Shown in pieces: positions 1 to 8,739 of a DNA stretch of 64,000 nt. The notes under the pieces were generated by a model. That model searched no databases, had not been told where the DNA came from, and saw only the letters and a program-made list of their open reading frames with translations. The stretch comes from Bradyrhizobium sp. Arg816 (GTDB lineage Bacteria > Pseudomonadota > Alphaproteobacteria > Rhizobiales > Xanthobacteraceae), in contig NZ_JAPRAQ010000032.1 of the NCBI RefSeq assembly GCF_029989365.1, positions 1-64,000 on the forward strand, written 5' to 3'. The translations under genes and the position numbers were made by a program. Position 1 is the stretch's first letter. Every line of letters starts with the position of its first letter.

Positions 1-127
1 TCCCGCGACTCTGAAACTCCTTCAGCAGGCGCTTGTAGTCGATGTCGAAGCCCAGAGTTTTCGCCGTCGCGTAGAGATTGGCCCCATCGATGAAGAGCGC
101 GATCTTGTTAGTGGCAGAAGGTGACAT
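1..127 (-). CDS. NYN/LabA-type domain protein, 5' part only
   Basis: The minus strand opens with ATG at 127 and stays open to the window edge, giving 42 residues of an N-terminus that continues outside the window. Residues 10-19 read ALFIDGANLY, the first conserved strand of NYN (PIN-like) nuclease domains, with Asp14 as the expected first metal-binding acidic residue, followed by an Asp-Tyr-Lys segment typical of LabA/DUF88 proteins. Family members are putative RNases; the substrate of this one is unknown. It is divergent from rpoZ. Only the N-terminus is visible, so the family call rests on one motif. Confidence 0.75.
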   Translation of the reverse strand, partial: MSPSATNKIALFIDGANLYATAKTLGFDIDYKRLLKEFQSRG

Positions 128-456
128 TCAGTTTGCTCGCGTAGCGTTCGTGATTGATCGTTTATTGTTGGCGCGGCGACAGCAAGCCGCGCAGTCTTAT
201 GGTGCCGCCGAAACCCGTCGAAACCGCAAATCCGGAGAAGTCGTGGCAATCAAGGTATAGTTATGGCGGACCTGCATACGCCCGGTGCCGCCCTCAATGG
301 CAGCCCGGCAAACCACCCATCCCAGCCCCAATGTGGGGGTAGCAGAGCCGTTTGGCGAGGCCAAATCACAAATTGGCCTTGCGAAATCGCCCTGTCCCCT
401 ATAACTAGCCCCAATCATCCACATATTTCGTCCCACCCACAACGGAGCGACAGTCC
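128..456. other. Divergent intergenic region, NYN gene / rpoZ
   Basis: This 329-base stretch separates two divergent genes and should hold both promoters. I see no open frame with recognisable similarity, no strong hairpin followed by a T-run and no clear operator. The last part (about 400-456) is less GC-rich and contains a GGAG ribosome-binding site just before rpoZ. Confidence 0.4.
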
Positions 457-849
457 ATGGCTCGCGTCACCGTAGAAGATTGTATCGACAAGGTCGACAA
501 CCGGTTTGACCTGGTCCTGCTGGCCGCCCACCGGGCCCGCATGATTTCGTCCGGTTCACAACTAACGGTTGACCGCGATAACGACAAGAACCCCGTTGTG
601 TCTTTGCGCGAAATTGCGGACGAAACCATCTCGCCGGAGGACCTCCGCGAGGAGCTGGTCCACTCGCTCCAGAAATTCGTCGAGGTCGACGAGCCCGAGC
701 CCGATACGGTCCCGCTGATCGGTTCCGCCGGTGCCAGCGTCGATGCCGACGATACCGAAGTTGCCGTTGAGCGCATGACCGAAGAGGAGCTCCTGAAGGG
801 CCTCGAGGGCCTCGCGCCGCCGGAAGAACAGCCCGAGGAGGACGAGTAA
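457..849 (+). CDS. rpoZ: RNA polymerase omega subunit
   Basis: The 130-residue product starts MARVTVEDC and carries the omega core FDLVLLAAHRARMI near residues 14-27, followed by the conserved KNPVVSLREIA stretch. Omega binds the beta-prime subunit and helps RNA polymerase assembly; in many proteobacteria it also forms part of the ppGpp site, which fits its position next to rsh. The C-terminus is acidic, as is usual in alphaproteobacteria. A GGAG ribosome-binding site lies about 9 bases before the ATG. An intrinsic terminator follows the stop, so rpoZ is probably transcribed separately from rsh. Confidence 0.95.
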   Translation: MARVTVEDCIDKVDNRFDLVLLAAHRARMISSGSQLTVDRDNDKNPVVSLREIADETISPEDLREELVHSLQKFVEVDEPEPDTVPLIGSAGASVDADDTEVAVERMTEEELLKGLEGLAPPEEQPEEDE

Positions 850-887
850 TCGTCCCGTCGCAGTCGTCGACTTCTTGTGATCTTATC

Positions 888-922
888 AAAGGCCCGAACC
901 CGTGTTCGGGCCTTTGCTTTTG
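888..922 (+). terminator. Intrinsic terminator after rpoZ
   Basis: A 12-bp perfect stem (AAAGGCCCGAAC at 888-899 with GTTCGGGCCTTT at 904-915) has a 4-base loop and is followed by GCTTTTGTT. It sits about 40 bases after the rpoZ stop and separates rpoZ from rsh. Confidence 0.85.
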
Positions 923-1056
923 TTGGCGTTTTCGTGGTTACCATAGCGTTGCCGCATCGCGTTGCTTGCCTGTCACCGAATTGATCGGACGCACGCGCGA
1001 TCGGGGCTAAGATGTATGCAACGGGCGGCTGATGGTCCGTTTGAAGGCAGGATGGC

Positions 1057-3342
1057 ATGGTGTATCGGCGCCCGAGACAAACGCAGATGCTGGCCGCAAC
1101 CGAATCGGTTGCCGTGGCCCCGACTGCGCCGGTGGGGCGCCCGGCCAAGCCCCGCGCGCGGATGATGCGTCAATATGACCTCGTCGAGCGCGTCAGGTCC
1201 TACAATCCCAATACCAACGAAGACCTGCTGAACCGCGCCTATGTCTACGCCATGAAGGCGCACGGCTCGCAGACCCGTGCCTCGGGCGATCCCTATTTCT
1301 CGCACCCGCTCGAAGTGGCGGCGATTCTCACCGATCTGAAGCTCGACGATGCCACCATCGTGGCCGCGCTGCTGCACGACACGATCGAGGACACCGAGGC
1401 GACGCGTGCCGAGATCGACCAGATCTTCGGGCCCGAGATCGGCGCGCTGGTCGAGGGCCTGACCAAGCTGAAGCGGCTGGAACTGGTGTCGCGCGAGGCC
1501 AAGCAGGCCGAGAACCTGCGCAAATTGTTGCTGGCCATTGCCGACGACGTCCGCGTTCTGCTGGTCAAGCTCGCCGACCGCCTGCACAACATGCGTACGC
1601 TGGACTTCGTGCCGACGGAGTCGCGACGGCGCATTGCCGAGGAGACGCTCGACATCTATGCGCCGCTGGCCGGGCGCATGGGCATGCAGGAAATGCGCGA
1701 GGAGCTGGAGGATTTGTCCTTCCGCACCCTCGATCCGGAAGCCTATTCGGTGGTGATGCAGCGGCTCGACGCGCTCGCCGAGCGCAACCGCAACCTGATC
1801 GGCGAAATCGAGGACCAGCTCTCCAACAATCTGCGCCACCGGGGGCTGGGCGCGCGGGTCTATGGCCGCCGCAAGAAGCCGTTCTCGATCTGGACCAAGA
1901 TGGAGCGCAAGTCGGTCGGCTTCGAGCAATTGTCCGACATCTTCGGCTTCCGCCTCGTCGTCAACGACATCGAGGCCTGCTATCGCGCGCTCGGCATCGT
2001 CCACACCACCTGGCCGGTCGTGCCCGGGCGTTTCAAGGACTACATCTCGACGCCGAAGCAGAACGACTACCGCTCGATCCACACCACCGTGATCGGCCCC
2101 GGCAACCAGCGCGTCGAGCTGCAGATCCGTACCGAGGCGATGGACCAGATCGCCGAGCGCGGCATCGCCGCACACGTGTTCTACAAGGAAGACGTGGGCT
2201 CGCCGACCGAGTTTCTCAAGCGCGAGTCCAATGCGTTCGCCTGGTTGCGCCACACCATCGGCATCCTCTCGGAGAGCGCCAACCCCGAGGAATTCCTCGA
2301 GCACACCAAGCTCGAGCTGTTCCACGACCAGGTGTTCTGCTTCACCCCGAAGGGCAAGCTGATCGCGCTGCCTCGCCATGCCAATGTGATCGACTTCGCC
2401 TATGCCGTGCACACCGACGTCGGCAACAGCGCCGTCGGCTGCAAGATCAACGGCCAGTTCGCGCCGCTGTCCTCGGAGCTCCAGAACGGCGACGAGGTCG
2501 AGGTGCTGACCTCGGAGGCGCAAGCGGCGCCGCCGTCGGCCTGGGAAACGCTCGCGGTCACCGGCAAGGCGCGCGCCGCGATCCGCCGCGCCACCAGGAC
2601 CGCGGTGCGTGACCAATATGTCGGTCTCGGCCGGCGCATCGTCGAGCGCCTGTTCGAGCGCGCCAAAATCGAATACGCCGACGACAAGCTCAAGGGCGCG
2701 CTGCCGCGGCTGGCGCGCACCTCGATCGAGGACGTCATGGCGGCGGTCGGCCGTGGCGAGATCAAGGCCTCCCACGTCGCGCGTGCGATGTATCCCGACT
2801 ACAAGGAGGAGCGGATCGCGCGCTACGGCGTCAAGAAGGGGCTCGCCGCCAAGCTCAAGGAGAAGTCGTCGGAGCCGCCTCGCAGCCCGGTCGCGATCCC
2901 GATCCGCGGCATCAATTCCGACCTGCCGATCAAGTTCGCGCCGAACGGCGGCGCGGTGCCCGGGGACCGCATCGTCGGCATCGTCACGCCGGGCGAGGGG
3001 ATCACGATCTACCCGATCCAGGCGCCGGCCCTCAAGGATTTCGAGGAGGAGCCGGAGCGCTGGCTCGACGTGCGCTGGGACATCGAGGACTCCGCCCCGC
3101 AGCGCTTCCCGGCCCGCATCAAGGTCGAGAACGTCAACGAGCCCGGCGCGCTGGCGCAGATCGCGACCGTGATCGCCGAGCACGACGGCAACATCGACAA
3201 CATCAGCATGCAGCGCCGCTCGCCCGACTTCACCGAGACGACGATCGATCTCGAAGTCTACGATCTGAAGCATTTGAGCGCGATCCTCGCCCAGTTGCGC
3301 GCGAAGGCGGTCGTTGCCCGCGTCGAACGTGTTAATGGATAG
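1057..3342 (+). CDS. relA/spoT (rsh): Bifunctional (p)ppGpp synthetase/hydrolase (Rsh)
   Basis: This 761-residue RelA/SpoT homologue makes and degrades the stringent-response alarmones from GTP/GDP and ATP. In order it shows an HD hydrolase domain (HPLEVAAIL then AALLHDTIEDTEAT, about residues 85-115), the synthetase domain with RFKDYISTPKQNDYRSIHT (about 328-346), a TGS domain (about 425-490) and a C-terminal ACT domain (about 685-760). The intact HD residues argue for hydrolase activity, and a single Rsh is normal in rhizobia. The ATG at 1057 has a purine-rich AAGGCAGGA upstream. An ATG pair at 1162/1165 begins the conserved part and is an alternative start, though without a good ribosome-binding site. 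Confidence 0.93.
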   Translation: MVYRRPRQTQMLAATESVAVAPTAPVGRPAKPRARMMRQYDLVERVRSYNPNTNEDLLNRAYVYAMKAHGSQTRASGDPYFSHPLEVAAILTDLKLDDATIVAALLHDTIEDTEATRAEIDQIFGPEIGALVEGLTKLKRLELVSREAKQAENLRKLLLAIADDVRVLLVKLADRLHNMRTLDFVPTESRRRIAEETLDIYAPLAGRMGMQEMREELEDLSFRTLDPEAYSVVMQRLDALAERNRNLIGEIEDQLSNNLRHRGLGARVYGRRKKPFSIWTKMERKSVGFEQLSDIFGFRLVVNDIEACYRALGIVHTTWPVVPGRFKDYISTPKQNDYRSIHTTVIGPGNQRVELQIRTEAMDQIAERGIAAHVFYKEDVGSPTEFLKRESNAFAWLRHTIGILSESANPEEFLEHTKLELFHDQVFCFTPKGKLIALPRHANVIDFAYAVHTDVGNSAVGCKINGQFAPLSSELQNGDEVEVLTSEAQAAPPSAWETLAVTGKARAAIRRATRTAVRDQYVGLGRRIVERLFERAKIEYADDKLKGALPRLARTSIEDVMAAVGRGEIKASHVARAMYPDYKEERIARYGVKKGLAAKLKEKSSEPPRSPVAIPIRGINSDLPIKFAPNGGAVPGDRIVGIVTPGEGITIYPIQAPALKDFEEEPERWLDVRWDIEDSAPQRFPARIKVENVNEPGALAQIATVIAEHDGNIDNISMQRRSPDFTETTIDLEVYDLKHLSAILAQLRAKAVVARVERVNG

Positions 3343-3375
3343 ACGCCTTTCGTATGCGTCCGTCCCCCCGATTTC

Positions 3376-4140
3376 GTGAGTCCTGAAATGCCCGCATCTC
3401 CGCTCCGCCTCGGCGTCAATATCGACCATGTCGCGACCGTCCGTAACGCGCGCGGCGGCCGCCATCCCGATCCGGTGCGCGCCGCGCTGCTCGCGATCGA
3501 GGCCGGCGCTGATGGCATCACCGCGCATCTGCGCGAGGATCGCCGCCACATCCGCGACGAGGACATGGCGCGGCTGAAGGCCGAGATCTCCAAGCCGCTG
3601 AATTTCGAGATGGCGGCGACCGACGACATGATGCGCATCTCGCTCGCGACCAAGCCGCACGCGGTGTGCCTCGTGCCGGAGCGCCGCCAGGAGGTGACGA
3701 CCGAAGGCGGCCTCGACGTCGTCGGCCAGCACAATGCGCTGGCGCCCTACATCGCACGCCTGAACGATGCGGGCATCCGGGTTTCGCTGTTCATCGCCGC
3801 CGACCCCGCGCAGATCGAGATGGCGGCACGGTTGCGCGCGCCCGTGATCGAGATCCACACGGGGGCCTGGTGCGACGCCGTCGTCGACGGCCACACCGGG
3901 AAGGCCGAGGCGGAATGGCAGCGGATCGTGGCAGGGGTGAAACTGGCCAAGGAAGCGGGGCTCGAGGTTCATGCGGGCCATGGGCTCGACTATGCGACGG
4001 CGGAGACGATCGCGGCGCTGCCGGAGCTCATGGAGCTGAACATCGGCTACTACATGATCGGCGAGGCGCTGTTCGTCGGGCTCGCCGAGACGGTGCGCAG
4101 CATGCGCGCCGCGATGGACCGCGGCCGGAGCCGGGCATGA
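3376..4140 (+). CDS. pdxJ: Pyridoxine 5'-phosphate synthase
   Basis: PdxJ condenses 1-deoxyxylulose 5-phosphate with 3-amino-2-oxopropyl phosphate to form pyridoxine 5'-phosphate, the last ring-forming step of the DXP-dependent vitamin B6 route. The TIM-barrel signatures are all visible: LGVNIDHVATVRNARGG near the N-terminus, GITAHLREDRRHI, the PERRQEVTTEGG active-site loop, HAGHGLDYATAETIAAL and NIGYYMIGEALFVGL near the end. Length (254 residues) is normal. The start is GTG at 3376; an in-frame ATG at 3388 is possible. It overlaps acpS by four bases (ATGA), indicating translational coupling. Confidence 0.95.
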   Translation: MSPEMPASPLRLGVNIDHVATVRNARGGRHPDPVRAALLAIEAGADGITAHLREDRRHIRDEDMARLKAEISKPLNFEMAATDDMMRISLATKPHAVCLVPERRQEVTTEGGLDVVGQHNALAPYIARLNDAGIRVSLFIAADPAQIEMAARLRAPVIEIHTGAWCDAVVDGHTGKAEAEWQRIVAGVKLAKEAGLEVHAGHGLDYATAETIAALPELMELNIGYYMIGEALFVGLAETVRSMRAAMDRGRSRA

Positions 4141-4556
4141 TCATCGGCATCGGCTCCGACCTGATCGACATCACCCGCGTCGGCAAGGTGATCGAGCGCC
4201 ATGGCGAGCGTTTCCTCGACCGCATCTTCACCGCGGCCGAGCGGGCCAAGGCGGAGCGGCGCGCCAAGAGCGAGAAGATGGTGGTCGCGACCTACGCCAA
4301 GCGTTTTGCCGCCAAGGAGGCCTGCTCGAAGGCGCTCGGCACCGGTATCCGGAACGGTGTCTGGTGGCGCGACATGGGGGTGGTCAACCTGCCGGGCGGG
4401 CGGCCGACCATGCAATTGACGGGCGGGGCGCTGGCCCGGCTCCAGGCCCTGACGCCCGAGGGGTTCGAGGCGAAGATCGACCTGTCGATCACCGACGACT
4501 GGCCGCTGGCGCAGGCCTTCGTCATCATTTCCGCCGTGCCGCTGGCCAAGCCCTGA
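4137..4556 (+). CDS. acpS: Holo-[acyl-carrier-protein] synthase
   Basis: The 139-residue enzyme transfers 4'-phosphopantetheine from CoA to a serine of acyl carrier protein. It begins MIIGIGSDLIDITRV, holding the metal-binding Asp, and has FAAKEACSKALGTG with the second acidic ligand. The start ATG overlaps the pdxJ stop as ATGA. Length and motifs are typical of AcpS. A possible weak terminator covers its stop codon. Confidence 0.95.
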   Translation: MIIGIGSDLIDITRVGKVIERHGERFLDRIFTAAERAKAERRAKSEKMVVATYAKRFAAKEACSKALGTGIRNGVWWRDMGVVNLPGGRPTMQLTGGALARLQALTPEGFEAKIDLSITDDWPLAQAFVIISAVPLAKP

Positions 4557-4576
4557 CCGTTAGCGGGCTGTTTTTA
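4549..4576 (+). terminator. Possible weak terminator at the acpS stop
   Basis: AGCCC (4549-4553) can pair with GGGCT (4565-4569) and is followed by GTTTTTAT. The stem is only 5 bp with an 11-base loop, so this is tentative, but the position at the end of pdxJ-acpS suits a terminator. Confidence 0.35.
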
Positions 4577-4591
4577 TAATTCATATTATAA
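4574..4591. promoter_or_regulatory. AT-rich palindrome upstream of lepB
   Basis: TTATAAT-TCAT-ATTATAA is a perfect 7+7 inverted repeat made only of A/T in its arms, within otherwise GC-rich DNA. It lies about 215 bases before lepB. It could be an operator or part of a promoter; I do not recognise the regulator. Confidence 0.3.
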
Positions 4592-4806
4592 ATCAATGTC
4601 TTATGCAGTTTTGATGCGATCCTTGATTGCGTGGCCCCCGACAACCGTCTAAAAGTCCGCGGACGCAAATCAGCCTGGGCGAATTCGGCTTTACGCCGGA
4701 ATTGGCCCTCATTATCAGAATCAGGACAATCTCCTTGGGCCGCGAAGCGATGGGCTGTTCGCGGTAGGAGGGCGCACTGTGATCGCCTGCCGGAATTGAG
4801 AGAGCA

Positions 4807-5571
4807 ATGAGCGTGACTTCGGGAACGAAAACTGAAAGCGGCGTCGGCGAAACGATCCGCGTCGTGATCCATGCTCTCCTGATTGCGCTCGTGATCCGCA
4901 CGTTCCTGTTCCAGCCGTTCAACATTCCGTCCGGCTCGATGAAGGCGACGCTGCTGGTCGGCGACTATCTGTTCGTCTCGAAATATTCCTACGGCTATAG
5001 CCACTACTCGATCCCGTTCTCGCCGCCGCTGTTCTCGGGGCGGATCTGGGGCTCGGACCCGAACCGCGGCGACATCGTCGTGTTCCGCCTGCCGAAGGAC
5101 GACTCCACCGATTACATCAAGCGCGTCATCGGCCTTCCCGGCGACCGCGTCCAGATGAAGGATGGGCTGCTCTACATCAACGACACTCCGGTCGAGCGGC
5201 AGCGCATGAGCGAATTTGTCGGCGAGGATCCCTGCGGCTCCGAAGGCGGGGGCATCTCGCGGGTGAAGCGCTGGAAGGAAACGCTGCCGAACGGCGTGTC
5301 CTATGAGACGCTGGACTGCGCCGACAACGGCTACATGGACAACACCAACGTCTACAACGTGCCGCCGGGCCATTTCTTCATGATGGGCGACAACCGCGAC
5401 AACTCCACCGACAGCCGTTTCCTCGGCCAGGTCGGCTACGTGCCGCAGGAGAATTTGATCGGCCGCGCCCAGATGATCTTCTTTTCCATCGCCGAAGGCG
5501 AGCACGCCTGGATGTTCTGGCGCTGGCCTTGGGCTGTTCGCTGGAACCGTTTCTTCAAAATCGTCCGATGA
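4807..5571 (+). CDS. lepB: Signal peptidase I
   Basis: LepB cleaves signal peptides from exported proteins at the periplasmic face of the inner membrane. One membrane segment lies at about residues 19-35, followed at once by the catalytic box IPSGSMKATL with nucleophile Ser44. The general-base lysine is Lys105 in DYIKRVIGLPGD, and the later MGDNRDNSTDSRFLG box is complete. At 254 residues it is a normal alphaproteobacterial S26A enzyme. It overlaps rnc by four bases (ATGA), so lepB-rnc-era form a translationally coupled unit. Confidence 0.95.
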   Translation: MSVTSGTKTESGVGETIRVVIHALLIALVIRTFLFQPFNIPSGSMKATLLVGDYLFVSKYSYGYSHYSIPFSPPLFSGRIWGSDPNRGDIVVFRLPKDDSTDYIKRVIGLPGDRVQMKDGLLYINDTPVERQRMSEFVGEDPCGSEGGGISRVKRWKETLPNGVSYETLDCADNGYMDNTNVYNVPPGHFFMMGDNRDNSTDSRFLGQVGYVPQENLIGRAQMIFFSIAEGEHAWMFWRWPWAVRWNRFFKIVR

Positions 5572-6434
5572 AAGACGAAGCCAAGGACATCCCGATCCAA
5601 TCGACCGAGCCCGCGGCGGGCGCCGACGGCGAAGCTGCGACCAAGACGCTTGCGACCAAGACGCCTGAAACCAAAACACATGAAACCAAGACGCCTGCAA
5701 AGAAGAAGCGGGTGCGGAGCAGCAAGGCCAAGGGCTCGGATGCGAACGCGGCGCTCGAGGCGCGCATCGGCCACAGCTTTGCCGATCCGAATCTGCTGAT
5801 GCAGGCGATCACGCATGTCTCGGCGCTGAAGTCCGGGCGCAAGCGCGGCGACAGCTATCAGCGGCTGGAATTCCTAGGCGACCATGTGCTGGGGCTCGTC
5901 GTCTCCGACATGCTCTATCACGCCTTTCCGAATGCCGACGAGGGCGAGCTGTCCAAGCGACTTGCCGAACTGGTGCGCAAGGAGAGCTGCGCCGACGTTG
6001 CCAAGTCGCTCGGTCTGCTCGACGACGTCAAGCTCGGTTCGGTCGGGCCGAGCGCCGATGCCCGCCTGCGCAAGAGCGTGCTCGGCGACATCTGCGAGGC
6101 CGTGATCGGCGCCGTCTTCCTCGACGGCGGCTACGCGTCGGCGGCGGAATTCGTCAGGCGCAACTGGACTGAACGCATGCACAAGCCGCGGCGTCCCTTG
6201 CGCGATCCCAAGACCGTGCTGCAGGAATGGGCGCAGGGGAAGGGGCTGCCGACGCCGGTTTACCGCGAGGTCGAGCGCACCGGCCCGCATCACGATCCGC
6301 AGTTCCGCGTTGCGGTGGATCTGCCGGGATTGGCGCCGGCCGAAGGCATCGGTGGCAGCAAGCGTGCAGCGGAGAAGGTGGCGGCTTCAGTGATGATCGA
6401 ACGTGAAGGTGTTGGCGGCGGCAATGACGGCTGA
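5568..6434 (+). CDS. rnc: Ribonuclease III with repeat-bearing N-terminal extension
   Basis: RNase III cuts double-stranded RNA in rRNA and mRNA processing. The signature RLEFLGDHVLG holds the catalytic acidic residues, LGDICEAVIGAVFLDGG carries the second set, and a double-stranded-RNA-binding domain occupies the last third. I start at ATG 5568, which overlaps the lepB stop; an upstream in-frame start at 5529 would lie inside lepB. Compared with the usual 225-235 residues, this 288-residue protein has about 60 extra N-terminal residues rich in Lys, Thr and Glu, including four TKTxx pentapeptides encoded by a 15-base tandem repeat. Confidence 0.94.
   Translation: MKDEAKDIPIQSTEPAAGADGEAATKTLATKTPETKTHETKTPAKKKRVRSSKAKGSDANAALEARIGHSFADPNLLMQAITHVSALKSGRKRGDSYQRLEFLGDHVLGLVVSDMLYHAFPNADEGELSKRLAELVRKESCADVAKSLGLLDDVKLGSVGPSADARLRKSVLGDICEAVIGAVFLDGGYASAAEFVRRNWTERMHKPRRPLRDPKTVLQEWAQGKGLPTPVYREVERTGPHHDPQFRVAVDLPGLAPAEGIGGSKRAAEKVAASVMIEREGVGGGNDG
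5640..5699 (+). repeat. Four 15-base tandem repeats inside rnc
   Basis: Four imperfect copies of ACCAAGACGCCTGAA run head to tail and encode TKTLA, TKTPE, TKTHE and TKTPA. They lie in the low-complexity extension of RNase III, outside the catalytic domain. Copy number in such in-frame minisatellites can change by slippage without breaking the frame. Confidence 0.85.
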
Positions 6435-7350
6435 ACCAAGCGGCGAGGCGCCCTCCGCAACGCGCTGCGGCTTCGTTGCGCTGATCGGCGCGCCGAATGT
6501 CGGAAAATCCACGCTGGTCAATGCGCTGGTCGGGGCCAAGGTCACGATCGTCTCGCGCAAGGTGCAGACCACGCGCGCGCTGATCCGCGGCATCGTCATC
6601 GAGGACAACGCGCAGATCATCCTGGTCGACACGCCGGGCATCTTCCTGCCCAAGCGCCGGCTCGACCGCGCCATGGTCTCGACGGCCTGGAGCGGGGCGC
6701 ATGACGCCGACCTCGTCTGCGTGCTGCTCGACGCCAAGACCGGGATTGATGAAGAGGCCGAGGCGATCCTCACCAAGGCCGCGAGCGTCAATCACGACAA
6801 GATCTTGGTCATCAACAAGGTCGATCTGGTCCAGCGTGAGAAGCTGCTGGCGCTGGCGCAAGCCGCCAACGAGCGCATGGCCTTTGCAAAGACCTTCATG
6901 ATCGCGGCGATCTCGGGCGACGGCGTCGACGACCTCAGGCACACGCTGGCGGAAATCGTGCCGCCGGGGCCGTTCCTCTATCCCGAAGACCAGATGTCGG
7001 ACGCGCCGATGCGGCAGCTTGCGGCCGAGATCACGCGCGAGAAGATCTATCGCAAGCTGCATCAGGAATTGCCCTACCAATCCACGGTCGAGACCGACAA
7101 GTGGGAGGAGCGCAAGGATAAGTCGGTGCGCATCGAGCAGACGATCTTCGTCGAGCGCGAGAGCCAGCGCAAGATCGTGCTCGGCGCAGGCGGCGCCACC
7201 ATCAAGTCGATCGGCGCGGACTCGCGCAAGGAGATCGGCGAGATCCTGGGCGTGCCGGTGCACCTGTTCCTGTTCGTCAAGGTGCGCGAAAACTGGGGTG
7301 ACGATCCCGATCGCTATCGCGAGATGGGCCTGGAATTTCCCAAAGAATAA
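6424..7350 (+). CDS. era: GTPase Era, 16S rRNA maturation factor
   Basis: Era binds the 3' end of 16S rRNA and couples 30S assembly to growth. The G1 box GAPNVGKST, G3 DTPGI and G4 NKVD are present, and a C-terminal KH RNA-binding domain contains the GAGGATIKSIG loop. I choose the ATG at 6424, which overlaps the end of rnc by 11 bases and gives 308 residues; a GTG at 6403 would add seven residues. The rnc-era pairing is conserved in many bacteria. Confidence 0.95.
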   Translation: MTAEPSGEAPSATRCGFVALIGAPNVGKSTLVNALVGAKVTIVSRKVQTTRALIRGIVIEDNAQIILVDTPGIFLPKRRLDRAMVSTAWSGAHDADLVCVLLDAKTGIDEEAEAILTKAASVNHDKILVINKVDLVQREKLLALAQAANERMAFAKTFMIAAISGDGVDDLRHTLAEIVPPGPFLYPEDQMSDAPMRQLAAEITREKIYRKLHQELPYQSTVETDKWEERKDKSVRIEQTIFVERESQRKIVLGAGGATIKSIGADSRKEIGEILGVPVHLFLFVKVRENWGDDPDRYREMGLEFPKE

Positions 7351-7371
7351 CCAAGAAAAGATCGGTCACCG

Positions 7372-7752
7372 ATGAGCGTACCCAGCAACGTCCAGCGCTT
7401 CGAAGCGCTGCTCTATGCGTCATTGATGCTGGATGCCCTGTCGGTCGCGGTGCAGGACCGCACGCCCAATGCCGAAATGACCGAGCAGATGATCATGATG
7501 GCGACCCTGCTCGCCGGCGGCATGATCGTGCTGCTGGTCTATTTCGTCTGGTTGGCTGCGCGTTGGCGCAAGAACTGGCCGCGCTGGGTGCTGGCGGCGG
7601 CCCTCGCACTGTCCGTGATCTCGCTCGGCCAGATCATCGGCGAGAAGGGCCTGGAGCTCGACGGCGTCATCGAGATCGTCTCCTGCGTGCTGACCGCGAT
7701 GGGGCTGTATTTCTCCTTCACCGGCGACGCGCAGGGCTGGTTCAACGCCTAG
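7372..7752 (+). CDS. Hypothetical membrane protein
   Basis: The 126-residue product has four hydrophobic stretches, at about residues 11-26, 42-63, 70-86 and 98-115, joined by short charged loops (for example RWRKNWPRW), so it is probably a small inner-membrane protein with four helices. I do not recognise a family. It starts 21 bases after era in the same direction and is likely expressed with it. A palindromic repeat follows its stop codon. Confidence 0.7.
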   Translation: MSVPSNVQRFEALLYASLMLDALSVAVQDRTPNAEMTEQMIMMATLLAGGMIVLLVYFVWLAARWRKNWPRWVLAAALALSVISLGQIIGEKGLELDGVIEIVSCVLTAMGLYFSFTGDAQGWFNA

Positions 7753-7760
7753 TGCGGGGC

Positions 7761-7856
7761 CGTAGGGTGGGCAAAGGCGCGCCCTCGCGCGTCGTGCCCA
7801 CCATAATCGTGCCGCAAATCAAATTGGTGGGCACGCTTCGCTTTGCCCACCCTACG
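7761..7856. repeat. Palindromic intergenic repeat, GTAGGGTGGGC family
   Basis: The 96-base element is bounded by a perfect 16-bp inverted repeat: CGTAGGGTGGGCAAAG at 7761-7776 and its complement at 7841-7856. A second internal pair (GTGCCCACC and GGTGGGCAC) makes the element fold into a branched hairpin. A degenerate copy lies at 32261-32356. Confidence 0.85.
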
Positions 7857-7885
7857 ATCGCTCGAACTGCGCTACACTTCCTACC

Positions 7886-8638
7886 ATGGAATGGACCGAC
7901 GAAGGCATCGTGCTGGGCGTGCGGCGGCATGGCGAGAGCAGCGCCATCGTCGAGCTGCTGACGCGTACGCACGGCCGGCATCTCGGCCTCGTGCGCGGTG
8001 GCGCCGGTTCGCGGATGCGACCGCTCTTGCAGCCCGGCAACAGCGTCAGCGTGGTGTGGCGGGCGCGGCTCGACGAGCATCTCGGCACCTATGCGGTTGA
8101 GGGCCTCAAGCTGCGCGCGGCGACGCTGCTGGGATCCTCCCACGGCGTCTATGGCGTCACCCATCTCGCCTCGATTGCGCGGCTGCTGCCGGAGCGCGAT
8201 CCGCACGAAGACATCTTTGCGATGCTCGAACATTCGTTCGATGATTTCGACGATATCGGCAGTGCCGCCGTGCACCTCATCCATTTCGAGCTGGCGATGC
8301 TCGCCGAGCTCGGCTTTGGGCTCGCGTTGGAAAACTGTGCGGTGACCGGCGAGACCACGGACCTGATCTATGTTTCGCCGAAATCCGGCGGCGCGGTGTC
8401 GCGCGGGGCCGGCGAACCTTGGCGCGACCGGCTGTTGCGCCTGCCGCCGTTCCTGCGTCGTGGCGAGGCCGCGAGCGACCTCACCGACCAGGATCTCCAG
8501 GACGGCTTCCGGCTTACCGGCCTGTTCTTGCTGCGCCATGTGCTGGAGCCGCGCGGCCAGGGCCATTCCGACGCGCGCGCCGGCTTCATCAATGCGCTGA
8601 CGCGGCAGCAGGCGAAGGCGGCGATTCCGGCGCCATGA
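7886..8638 (+). CDS. recO: DNA repair protein RecO
   Basis: RecO loads RecA on SSB-coated single-stranded DNA with RecR in the RecFOR pathway. The N-terminal OB fold starts MEWTDEGIVLGVRRHGESSAI and continues with HLGLVRGG, both typical of alphaproteobacterial RecO. The central segment has a single Cys in ENCAVTGE instead of the four-Cys zinc module of some other RecO proteins. Length is 250 residues. The order era-recO-parC is common in rhizobia. Confidence 0.92.
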   Translation: MEWTDEGIVLGVRRHGESSAIVELLTRTHGRHLGLVRGGAGSRMRPLLQPGNSVSVVWRARLDEHLGTYAVEGLKLRAATLLGSSHGVYGVTHLASIARLLPERDPHEDIFAMLEHSFDDFDDIGSAAVHLIHFELAMLAELGFGLALENCAVTGETTDLIYVSPKSGGAVSRGAGEPWRDRLLRLPPFLRRGEAASDLTDQDLQDGFRLTGLFLLRHVLEPRGQGHSDARAGFINALTRQQAKAAIPAP

Positions 8639-8739
8639 CCTGGGGGGGCCTCTGCCTTGCCTGAGGGCATGATATTCCCCGGAACCAAATCCGCCTGGTT
8701 GAATTGGCCTCGCTGGGTTCCACAACGGGGACAGCCTAA

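Noticed and set aside
973..3981. 1002-codon open frame on the minus strand
   Set aside because: It lies fully opposite rsh and pdxJ, has Arg/Asp/His/Gly-rich composition typical of antisense frames in GC-rich DNA, and shows no domain pattern.
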